Shown here one piece after another: positions 26,545-32,667 of a stretch of DNA of 64,000 bases. Numbering within the stretch: the stretch's first letter is position 1; every line of letters begins with the position of its first letter. The stretch covers positions 111,582 to 175,581 of the forward strand of contig NZ_NTJD01000007.1 in assembly GCF_002358085.1 (NCBI RefSeq), written 5' to 3'. The notes under the pieces were generated by a model. That model worked only from the letters and a program-made list of their open reading frames with translations. It was not told where the DNA came from and ran no database searches. Both the position numbers and the translations under genes were made by a program. The stretch comes from Pseudothioclava arenosa (GTDB taxonomy: Bacteria > Pseudomonadota > Alphaproteobacteria > Rhodobacterales > Rhodobacteraceae).

Positions 26545-26571
26545 TGATATGTTATGTAATAACATAGATGC
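26545..26571 (+). promoter_or_regulatory. Possible promoter/operator of the connector-terminase operon
   Basis: TGATATGTTAT (26545-26555) is identical to a sequence overlapping the -10 box of the portal promoter (19495-19505). Here it runs into a palindrome, TGTTAT-GTA-ATAACA. TTGCGAGT follows both copies. The element sits 25-50 bases before the gp6-like gene. It could be the binding site of a shared regulator, but no regulator gene is in the island. Confidence 0.45.
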
Positions 26572-26595
26572 CTTTTCGTTTATGAGTTTGCGAGT

Positions 26596-26883
26596 ATGCC
26601 TGTTGTTTCCGTTGCTGAGCTGAAAGCCCAGCTCAACCTTGACCATGATCTTGACGACGCGCTTCTGGCGTCCAAGATCGCCGCCGCCGAACACTACTGC
26701 CAGTCCTTTATCGGCCCCTGGAACAGCGCCAGCATCGACTCTGCGCTCTTCAACCAAGCCGTCCTGATGCTGGCAGCCTACTGGTATGAAACCCGCGAGG
26801 CCGCACAGGTCGGGGGCAACCCCTACGCGGTGCCTTTCGGCGTTCACGACATGCTGCAACCGCTGCGTCAATGGGTGGTGTGA
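26596..26883 (+). CDS. Phage head-tail connector protein (gp6-like)
   Basis: A 95-residue all-helical protein with VAELKAQLNLDHDLDDALLASKIAAAEHYCQSFIG, then NQAVLMLAAYWYETRE and the C-terminal PFGVHDMLQPLRQW, the pattern of the HK97 gp6/PF05135 adaptor that docks under the portal. It opens the second phage operon, whose genes all abut or overlap. Confidence 0.9.
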   Translation: MPVVSVAELKAQLNLDHDLDDALLASKIAAAEHYCQSFIGPWNSASIDSALFNQAVLMLAAYWYETREAAQVGGNPYAVPFGVHDMLQPLRQWVV

Positions 26884-26886
26884 GGC

Positions 26887-27366
26887 ATGGCCGGTCTGGA
26901 CCTGAACGCGCAGGCCGCACGGCTTGCCAAGCGCCTCGAAGCGATCCCGAATGCGGTTCTGCAAGACGTGCGCCCTGCCGTGGTGGCCTCTGCGGAAGAC
27001 CTTACGCATGTGGCGCGCAGCCTCGCGCCGGAAGACGAGGGCGACCTGAAAGCCTCAATCGTGGTGACGCCGCCCGGTGCGGAGACGCCCGCCTATGCAG
27101 AGGGTGGTGGCCGTCGCAGGGCGGGCGAGAACCAAGCGCTTGTGACGGTCGGCAACCCCGAGCAACGCCACGGGCATCTTGTGGAGTTTGGAACCGACCC
27201 GCACGTAAACGCGGGGCAGTTCGCGGGCACTCAACACCCCGGCACCGAGGCGCAACCCTTCCTTCTGCCCGCTGCACGTCTGACAGAAGCCCGTGCGCGC
27301 CGCCGCATCGGGCGGGCCATCGGGCAGGCTATGCGCAAGGCAGCACAAGGGGGCAGCCATGATTGA
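26887..27366 (+). CDS. HK97 gp10-family phage protein
   Basis: A 159-residue protein with DVRPAVVASAEDLTHVARSLAPEDEGDLKASI, GHLVEFGTDPHVNAGQFAGTQ and QPFLLPAARLTEARARRRI, the order of HK97 gp10-like tail-completion proteins. It overlaps the next gene by eight bases. Confidence 0.9.
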   Translation: MAGLDLNAQAARLAKRLEAIPNAVLQDVRPAVVASAEDLTHVARSLAPEDEGDLKASIVVTPPGAETPAYAEGGGRRRAGENQALVTVGNPEQRHGHLVEFGTDPHVNAGQFAGTQHPGTEAQPFLLPAARLTEARARRRIGRAIGQAMRKAAQGGSHD

Positions 27367-27781
27367 CCCCGCGCTGGCCTTCCAAACCGCCGTGCGCTCT
27401 GCGTTGATTAATGCGCCCGAGGTGGTGGCGCTTGTGCCTGCCGGTAATATCCGCGCGGGTTCCGTGCGCTCTGAGCGCTTGCCCTCGGTTGTCCTCGGCG
27501 ATGCGCGCACCGAGTTCCTGGGCTGTGCTGCCGGGTCGCAGCGCCTCGCGCGCGTGTTTCTCACGTTGCACATCCGGGCACAGGAAGACGGGGCCGACAC
27601 CGCGCGCCAGATCGGTGCTGCGGTGCATGGGGCGCTTGAGTTCGGGCCGCAGGACACGCCCGAGCTGATGATGGACGAATGGCAACAGCCGCGCGTGGTC
27701 TGGCTGCGCGACCCTAAGCCCGAGCTGAGCCTGACGCATGGCGTTATGACCCTTGAGGCCGTTGTTCGGTGGAGGGTCTGA
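27359..27781 (+). CDS. DUF3168 family tail-completion/terminator protein
   Basis: The 140-residue protein starts at the ATG 27359 (MIDPALAFQ), eight bases inside the preceding gene. The pattern LAFQTAVRSALINAPEVVALVP, LPSVVLGDARTEFLG, RVFLTLHIRAQEDG and VMTLEAVVRWRV fits DUF3168, the family of gp17-like proteins capping the tail at the head. No tail tube gene follows, which is unusual. Confidence 0.88.
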   Translation: MIDPALAFQTAVRSALINAPEVVALVPAGNIRAGSVRSERLPSVVLGDARTEFLGCAAGSQRLARVFLTLHIRAQEDGADTARQIGAAVHGALEFGPQDTPELMMDEWQQPRVVWLRDPKPELSLTHGVMTLEAVVRWRV

Positions 27782-27783
27782 CC

Positions 27784-28095
27784 ATGCAGTCTGGAAAACT
27801 TCAAAACCGTATCGAGCTGCAACGCATGACCGAGACCGTTGCGGCCTCGGGTGCCGTGTCGGGCGAATGGGAGACCTACGCGACCGGGCGGGCCGAGCTG
27901 CGTCAGGCGGGTATCTCGGAATTCCTGACGACCTATGGCGAAGGCGTGAGCAACAATGCGGTGTTTCTGATCCGCTGGCTTCCGGGCGTGAGCGTGGCAG
28001 ATCGCATCCTGCACAACGGCAAGGCGTGGAACATCGTCGCGATTGCCGAGATCGGGCGCAGGCGTGGCCTTGATCTGCGGGCGGTGGCAGCATGA
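27784..28095 (+). CDS. Phage head closure (head-tail adaptor) protein
   Basis: A 103-residue protein beginning MQSGKLQNRIELQRM, with WETYATGRAELRQAG and a C-terminal WNIVAIAEIGRRRGLDL. This is the SPP1 gp16/HK97 gp7-like stopper fold that plugs the portal channel. In standard phages it comes before gp10; here it follows gp10 and DUF3168. It overlaps the next gene by four bases (ATGA). Confidence 0.9.
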   Translation: MQSGKLQNRIELQRMTETVAASGAVSGEWETYATGRAELRQAGISEFLTTYGEGVSNNAVFLIRWLPGVSVADRILHNGKAWNIVAIAEIGRRRGLDLRAVAA

Positions 28096-28733
28096 AGCCC
28101 GTCGCCATCTTCCTCTATGAGTTGTCGGGCAAATCCGCCGAGCCGTTCGCGGCTGCGGGGTGGGATTGCTACTGCATTGACATTCAACACCCCGGCAACC
28201 GCAGCGTGGGCAACGTGCATTTCGTTCAGGCCGACGCACGGCGCTGGAAGCCGACGCGCGACATGGTGGAGCGCTGCCGGTTCTTCGCGGCCTTCCCGCC
28301 GTGCGATGATCTGGCGACCTCTGGCGCGCGCTGGTTCAAGGGTAAGGGGCTACATGCGCTCTCGGATGCAATCGAGTTGTTCGCCATCGCCGCCGAGTGG
28401 GCCGAGTTCTTCGAAGTGCCTTACCTGATCGAGAACCCGCGCAGCACGATCAGCACCTACTGGCGCAAGCCCGATCACACTTTCGACCCGTGCGACTATT
28501 CCCAGCTCGCGCCGTCTGAGCATTACACCAAGAAAACCTGCCTCTGGACGGGCGGCGGGTTCGTCATGCCGCCGAGGGCATCGCTTCCCGGTCCTGCCCA
28601 GATGAACGTTATCCGCGACATGGCCGGGAAAGGCCGCGACCGGGCGAACGCGCGCAGCGTCACGCCTATGGGGTTCATGCGGGCGACCTATGAGGCGAAC
28701 TTTAGTGCGCCTGCGCTGGCGGTGGCAGCATGA
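28092..28733 (+). CDS. Phage DNA cytosine methylase-like protein
   Basis: A 213-residue protein with VAIFLYELSGKSAEPFAAAGWD at the N-terminus (AdoMet-site-like), VQADARRW, then FFAAFPPCDDLATSGARW containing the Pro-Cys dipeptide of cytosine-5 methylases, and LIENPRSTISTYW (an ENP motif). It is shorter than typical Dcm enzymes and lacks an obvious target-recognition domain. Similar short proteins occur in phages. Placed in the middle of a packaging operon with ATGA overlaps on both sides, it may modify phage DNA before packaging. No matching endonuclease adjoins it. Confidence 0.72.
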   Translation: MKPVAIFLYELSGKSAEPFAAAGWDCYCIDIQHPGNRSVGNVHFVQADARRWKPTRDMVERCRFFAAFPPCDDLATSGARWFKGKGLHALSDAIELFAIAAEWAEFFEVPYLIENPRSTISTYWRKPDHTFDPCDYSQLAPSEHYTKKTCLWTGGGFVMPPRASLPGPAQMNVIRDMAGKGRDRANARSVTPMGFMRATYEANFSAPALAVAA

Positions 28734-29119
28734 GCGTGCATCAACGAGGCATCAAGCCAGCGCTCTCTGCTGACACCGAGGCGCTGACGAAAGCGCCACC
28801 CGCGCCGACCTACCTCGCGGCCCATGCAAAGGCCGAGTGGAAAAGGATTTTTCCGCAGTTGATCGCCCGTAGAATCCTCACCCGCGCCGACCTTGCGGGC
28901 GTGGAGGCGTATTGCTCGGCGGTAGGTATCTGTCGGCAGATCGAAGAGCAACGCGCGGGCGGTCTGATCGACCCGAAGCTGTTTGGGGTGTGGAACCGGG
29001 CGGCGCAGACCGCGCGCCAGCTCGCGAGCGAATACGGCCTCACGCCGACCTCTCGGGCGCGGATCGGACTTGCTGGTCCTGTGGCACCCGAAGAGGACGA
29101 CGATCCGTTGAATGTTTAG
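28730..29119 (+). CDS. Phage terminase small subunit, P27 family
   Basis: A 129-residue protein with PAPTYLAAHAKAEWKRIFPQLI, LTRADLAGVEAYCSAVG, and WNRAAQTARQLASEYGLTPTSRARIG, the standard P27/TerS pattern that selects phage DNA for packaging. The large-subunit gene normally follows at once; here an antisense membrane-protein gene lies between them. Overlaps the methylase-like gene by ATGA. Confidence 0.92.
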   Translation: MSVHQRGIKPALSADTEALTKAPPAPTYLAAHAKAEWKRIFPQLIARRILTRADLAGVEAYCSAVGICRQIEEQRAGGLIDPKLFGVWNRAAQTARQLASEYGLTPTSRARIGLAGPVAPEEDDDPLNV

Positions 29120-29379
29120 CTTATCGGCAGTGCGAACCTCTGAATGATCAGGAGAGCTGAAATAATTACGGCGGCAACCATGAAGCCCTTTGGCTTGTCT
29201 TTGCGATATGCCAGTCCGATGCAGCTCATGATCAAAACGCTGATGCCCAGCCCAACGCCCTCTGAAATTTTCGCGCCAGCAATCGCAGAGTCTCCAGATA
29301 GGGCGGGCAGGTTGAGTATCAGGCCGAAGAAGACCAGAACGGCAGCCACAGTAAGCAGGTAACGCTTCTTTGCAGTCAT
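29116..29379 (-). CDS. Small three-span membrane protein of unknown function, between the terminase genes
   Basis: An 87-residue protein starting MTAKKRYLLTV at the ATG 29379 (GGAAA upstream). Three hydrophobic segments cover most of its length (LLTVAAVLVFFGLIL, GLGISVLIMSCIGLAY, FMVAAVIISALLII). Its last codons overlap the 3' end of the small terminase gene on the other strand. No family recognised. Its antisense position between terS and terL, in less GC-rich DNA, marks it as cargo. Confidence 0.65.
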   Translation of the reverse strand: MTAKKRYLLTVAAVLVFFGLILNLPALSGDSAIAGAKISEGVGLGISVLIMSCIGLAYRKDKPKGFMVAAVIISALLIIQRFALPIS

Positions 29380-29398
29380 GATTTTTCCATATGAAACA

Positions 29399-30247
29399 AT
29401 GAGTAGCGCCGAGAAACCAAACATGAAGTGCCCTGTCAAGGGGGGCACCTATCCGGCTTGGGTCATGGACAACTCGCCCATTCCCGACCCGCTCGGGCAT
29501 GGCGAGCGCGCGGTGCAGTTCCTGCGCCGCCTGCGTCACCCGGCCAGCACAGCACCCAAGCGCGCCTTCCAGCTCGCGCCGTGGCAGGAGCGCATCGTTC
29601 GGCGCATCTACGGCCCGCGCAACGCGGACGGCTCGCGCGTGGTCAAGACGGTCTTCCTGATGATCCCTCGGGGCAACCGGAAGACCTCGCTGGCGGCGGC
29701 GCTGGCGCTTCTGCACCTCTTCGGGCCTGAGCGGGTGCCTGCGGGGCAGATCATCTTTGCGGCTTCGGATCGGGAACAGGCGGGCATCGGCTTTCGGGAA
29801 GCTGCCGAGATCATCCGCCAGGACAAGCGCCTTGAGGCGGTCTCGCGCATCTACGACGCGCACAACGCCCCGAAGGCGGTCAAAAGCACCCGCGACGGCT
29901 CGGTGTTGAAAGCCGTTTCCTCGGATGGACGCGCGCAGCACGGCACGACCCCGACCTTCATTCTCGCTGATGAAATCCACGTCTGGCAGGGGCGCGACCT
30001 CTGGGAAGCATTGCAGTCGGGCATGCGGGGCTGGCCCGCCCCGGTGACGCACCAACGTCGCGAAGCGGGCTGCGATTACTGGGCGAGTGCGCGGAGGGCA
30101 TCCGAAAACCCCCAGACGGCACGGCGGCTATTCTCTGGCTGCGCGGTGCCGAACTTTGGTCTAGAGGGCGGGGCTTCGCGGCCCTGCCCTCTTTCCGTTT
30201 CGAGACCTAGATGCGTATTCGGCATTTGTGAGTCGTTTACGGGCTAA
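29399..30247 (+). pseudogene. Phage terminase large subunit, truncated after the ATPase domain
   Basis: From the ATG 29399, residues 1-210 match TerL ATPases: Q-motif-like FQLAPWQERIVRRIYGP, Walker A-like IPRGNRKTSL, FAASDREQAGIGFREAAEII, and Walker B ILADEIHVW followed by GRDLWEALQSGMR. At about nucleotide 30029 homology ends and the frame runs on for some 72 unrelated codons. The C-terminal RNase H-like nuclease domain (another 300 or so residues) is absent and was not found in any frame before the tRNA. The gene cannot make a working packaging motor alone. Confidence 0.85.
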
Positions 30248-30332
30248 AAAGCCACGTGCTACACACACGCGACTGTAACACACGGCGCGACGCCTGTTTC
30301 GCAAGTCATTGAAAATAAATGGAAATTTTGAG

Positions 30333-30407
30333 TGGCTGGGGCGGTAGGATTCGAACCTACGGTGCGCGGTACCAAAAACCGGTGCCTTACCACTTGGCTA
30401 CGCCCCA
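30333..30407 (-). tRNA. tRNA-Gln (TTG anticodon), encoded CCA
   Basis: Reading the minus strand from 30407: acceptor TGGGGCG/CGCCCCA, D-stem GCC/GGC, anticodon loop TTTTGGT (anticodon TTG), T-arm GTAGG-TTCGAAT-CCTAC, discriminator G73 and CCA at 30335-30333. The anticodon stem CCGGT/ACCGC has one terminal C-C mismatch (27-43). Its 3' end points at the phage island about 300 bases away. The remaining gap 30248-30506 shows nothing else I can assign. Confidence 0.96.
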
Positions 30408-30506
30408 ACGTGGGGCGGTGTTTAGCCAAGGCGGCGGGCGGCTTCAAGGGGAAAATCACACGAATTTCGTTGCTCTTCTCCGGGCGGGGGGGCTAAGGCA
30501 GGCAGC

Positions 30507-31697
30507 ATGGAAAAAGTTGATGTTCTGGTGCTGGGCGCGGGGGCGGCCGGTTTGATGGCGGCGGCCGAGGCGGCACGGCGGGGGCGCCGGGTGCTGGTGC
30601 TCGATCATGCCGCGCATCCGGGCGAGAAGATTCGCATCTCGGGGGGCGGGCGGTGCAATTTCACCAACCGTGACCTGACCCGCCAGAACGCGACCGAACG
30701 ATTCCTCTCGGAAAATCCGCGCTTTGCGCTTTCGGCGCTGTCGCGCTTCACGCCGGCCGATTTCATCGCGCGGGTCGATCGTGCGGGCATCGCCTGGCAC
30801 GAGAAGCACCTCGGGCAGTTGTTTTGCGATGGCAAGGCGACCCAGATCACCGAGATGCTCCTGGACGATCTGCGGGCGGGCGGAGGGCATCTTTGGCTCG
30901 GCACCGAGATCGAGGCCGTGCAGCGCGATGGCGAGGCCTATCTGGTCTCGACCAGCCAGGGGGAGATTCTGACGGCCAGCCTCGTGGTGGCGACCGGCGG
31001 CAAGTCGATTCCCAAGATGGGCGCCACGGGCTTCGGCTATCGGCTGGCGGAACAATTCGGTCTGCCGCTTATAGAAACGCGCCCCGCGCTGGTGCCGCTG
31101 ACCTTTGCCGAACAAGACCTCGCGCAATGCGCGCCGCTCTCGGGCATTGCGCGCGATGCTCGTGTGCGCCACGGCAAGACGGTCTTCGACGAGGCGCTTC
31201 TGTTTACCCATCGCGGCCTCTCGGGGCCGGCGATCCTGCAGATTTCCAGTTATTGGCGCGAAGGCCATACGCTTGAGATCGACCTTGCGCCGGGGCGCGA
31301 CATCGCTGCCGAGCTGGCCGAGATCCGCCAGCAGGGTGGCAAACTCGCGACGCATAATGCGTTGGGACGGCTCTTGCCGGACAAGCTCGCGGCCGGGATC
31401 TGCGCCGAGCTTGGCATCGCGGGGCGGCTCGCCGATCATGGCAATAAGTCGCTCGCCCTGATCGGAGACCGTATTCATCGCTGGCAGGTGCGCCCGGTCG
31501 GATCTGAGGGCTATCGCACCGCCGAGGTCACGCTGGGCGGCGTTTCAACCGCCGCACTCGACGCCCGAACGATGGAGGCGCGACAGGTGCCGGGGCTCTA
31601 TTTTGTGGGTGAGGTCGTCGATGTGACCGGCTGGCTGGGCGGATACAACTTCCAATGGGCCTGGGCGTCGGGCTGGGCCGCCGGGCAGGTGGCCTGA
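30507..31697 (+). CDS. FAD-dependent oxidoreductase, HI0933/YhiN family
   Basis: A 396-residue flavoprotein with an N-terminal Rossmann motif VLGAGAAGLMAAAEAARRG, EKIRISGGGRCNFTN, ATGGKSIPKMGATGFGY, LLFTHRGLSGPAILQIS and the C-terminal LYFVGEVVDVTGWLGGYNFQWAWASG. These are the signatures of the TIGR00275/BaiN-like family. Substrate is not known. It stands alone on the plus strand and converges on kdsA across a large inverted repeat. Confidence 0.92.
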   Translation: MEKVDVLVLGAGAAGLMAAAEAARRGRRVLVLDHAAHPGEKIRISGGGRCNFTNRDLTRQNATERFLSENPRFALSALSRFTPADFIARVDRAGIAWHEKHLGQLFCDGKATQITEMLLDDLRAGGGHLWLGTEIEAVQRDGEAYLVSTSQGEILTASLVVATGGKSIPKMGATGFGYRLAEQFGLPLIETRPALVPLTFAEQDLAQCAPLSGIARDARVRHGKTVFDEALLFTHRGLSGPAILQISSYWREGHTLEIDLAPGRDIAAELAEIRQQGGKLATHNALGRLLPDKLAAGICAELGIAGRLADHGNKSLALIGDRIHRWQVRPVGSEGYRTAEVTLGGVSTAALDARTMEARQVPGLYFVGEVVDVTGWLGGYNFQWAWASGWAAGQVA

Positions 31698-31703
31698 CGG
31701 GCG

Positions 31704-31794
31704 CCGGGGCTCTGCCCCGGACCCCGGCGTATTTTCACCAAGAAGAAAGGGTGGGGAGGAACGCCCCTGCAGGTTTCTTCTTGGCCCAAATACG
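31704..31794. repeat. GC hairpin plus 21-base inverted repeat between convergent genes
   Basis: First, CCGGGGC-TCT-GCCCCGG (31704-31720). Then the 21-base arms at 31728-31748 and 31774-31794 are inverted copies with 18 of 21 positions pairing (outer CGTATTT, inner CCAAGAAGAAA). The element lies exactly between two convergent genes, so it can end transcription from both sides. A related hairpin is found at 36540-36590. This type of GCCCCGGACCCC...GAAAG unit recurs between genes in Rhodobacterales. Confidence 0.8.
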
Positions 31795-31818
31795 CCCGCC
31801 GGAGGCGTCCCGAAGGTG

Positions 31819-32652
31819 TCACAGGCGGATCGGGTTGTCCTTGGCGAGGCGGTCGAATTCCATCAGCGTTTCGATCAGCTTCGGCATCTGGTCGAGCGGG
31901 ATCATGTTGGGCCCGTCCGACGGCGCGGTGTCGGGCGCCTCGTGGGTTTCGATGAATACACCCGCGATGCCGAGCGCCACGGCGCAGCGCGCCATCACCG
32001 GCGCGAATTCGCGTTGCCCGCCCGAAGAGCCGCCCTGACCACCCGGTTGCTGCACCGAATGGGTCGCGTCCATGATTACCGGGTAGCCGGTTTTCATCAT
32101 CTCGGGCAGGCCGCGCATGTCGGCGACCAGCGTGTTGTAGCCGAACGAGGTGCCGCGCTCGGTCAGCAGGATGTTCTCGTTGCCGGTCGAGGCGACCTTG
32201 GCGGCGACATTGGGCATGTCCCAGGGCGCGAGGAACTGGCCCTTTTTCACGTTCACGGCCTTGCCCGTCTCGCCCGCGGCCAGAAGCAGGTCGGTCTGGC
32301 GGCAGAGGAAGGCGGGGATCTGCAGGACGTCGACCACTTCGGCCGCGGCGCGGGTCTGTTCGATGTCGTGGACGTCGGTCAGCACCGGGCAGCCCAGTTC
32401 GGCGCGCACTTTTTCCAGCACCCGCAACCCGGCTTCGATGCCGATGCCGCGCTTGCCTTTCAGGCTGGTGCGGTTGGCCTTGTCGTAGCTGGCCTTGAAG
32501 ATGAACTGCGCCCCGGCCTGCGCGCAGGCGCGGGCCATCTCGGTGGCGATCATCAGTGCATGCGCCTCGGTCTCCAGCTGGCAGGGGCCGGCGATCACGG
32601 TCAGCGGGCGGTCATTGCCGACGGTCAGGCCGCCGATTTTCACGTCTTTCAT
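31819..32652 (-). CDS. kdsA: 3-deoxy-8-phosphooctulonate (Kdo-8-P) synthase, metal-dependent type
   Basis: Condenses phosphoenolpyruvate with arabinose 5-phosphate to make Kdo-8-phosphate for lipopolysaccharide and Kdo-linked capsule. The 277-residue protein has AGPCQLETEAHAL, FKASYDKANRTS, GCPVLTDVHD, LQIPAFLCRQTDLL and DATHSVQQPGG. The Cys in AGPC marks the metal-dependent class; the metal-independent E. coli enzyme has Asn there. CGGAGGAAAAG precedes the ATG. It lies 15 bases after kpsE in the same direction, so it is part of the capsule operon. Confidence 0.96.
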   Translation of the reverse strand: MKDVKIGGLTVGNDRPLTVIAGPCQLETEAHALMIATEMARACAQAGAQFIFKASYDKANRTSLKGKRGIGIEAGLRVLEKVRAELGCPVLTDVHDIEQTRAAAEVVDVLQIPAFLCRQTDLLLAAGETGKAVNVKKGQFLAPWDMPNVAAKVASTGNENILLTERGTSFGYNTLVADMRGLPEMMKTGYPVIMDATHSVQQPGGQGGSSGGQREFAPVMARCAVALGIAGVFIETHEAPDTAPSDGPNMIPLDQMPKLIETLMEFDRLAKDNPIRL

Positions 32653-32667
32653 CTTTTCCTCCGGTCG

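Larger units (their letters stand above)
17870..30029. mobile_element. Phage-head-gene island (decayed prophage or capsid-bearing satellite) carrying a restriction-modification module
   Basis: Between the esterase breakpoint (about 17870) and the terminase breakpoint (about 30029) nearly every gene is phage-like: integrase, portal, tail-chaperone-like protein, protease-capsid fusion, second chaperone-like protein, HNH nuclease, gp6-like connector, gp10-like protein, DUF3168 tail-completion protein, head-closure protein, a DNA methylase-like gene, and small and large terminase. Cargo genes (endonuclease, methyltransferase, lipoprotein, small membrane protein) run on the opposite strand. No tail tube, tape measure, baseplate, lysis, repressor, replication or excisionase gene is visible. 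Both end genes are truncated, and I found no att-type direct repeat at the ends by eye. Boundaries are set by loss of homology, so they are approximate. Confidence 0.75.

Noticed and set aside
17870..30029. Gene transfer agent (RcGTA-type) cluster
   Set aside because: GTA clusters keep a full set of tail genes and carry no integrase, HNH or restriction cassette. Only two small GTA-like chaperone genes are shared.
17870..30029. Firm classification as a capsid-forming phage-inducible island
   Set aside because: It lacks the AlpA-type regulator and primase known from such islands, has tail-chaperone-like genes, and both ends are broken. I mention it only as one hypothesis.
30333..30407. tRNA-Gln as the attachment site of the phage island
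   Set aside because: Position and direction fit, but no duplicate of the tRNA 3' end is visible at the left junction near 17870, and the left end interrupts a protein gene instead.
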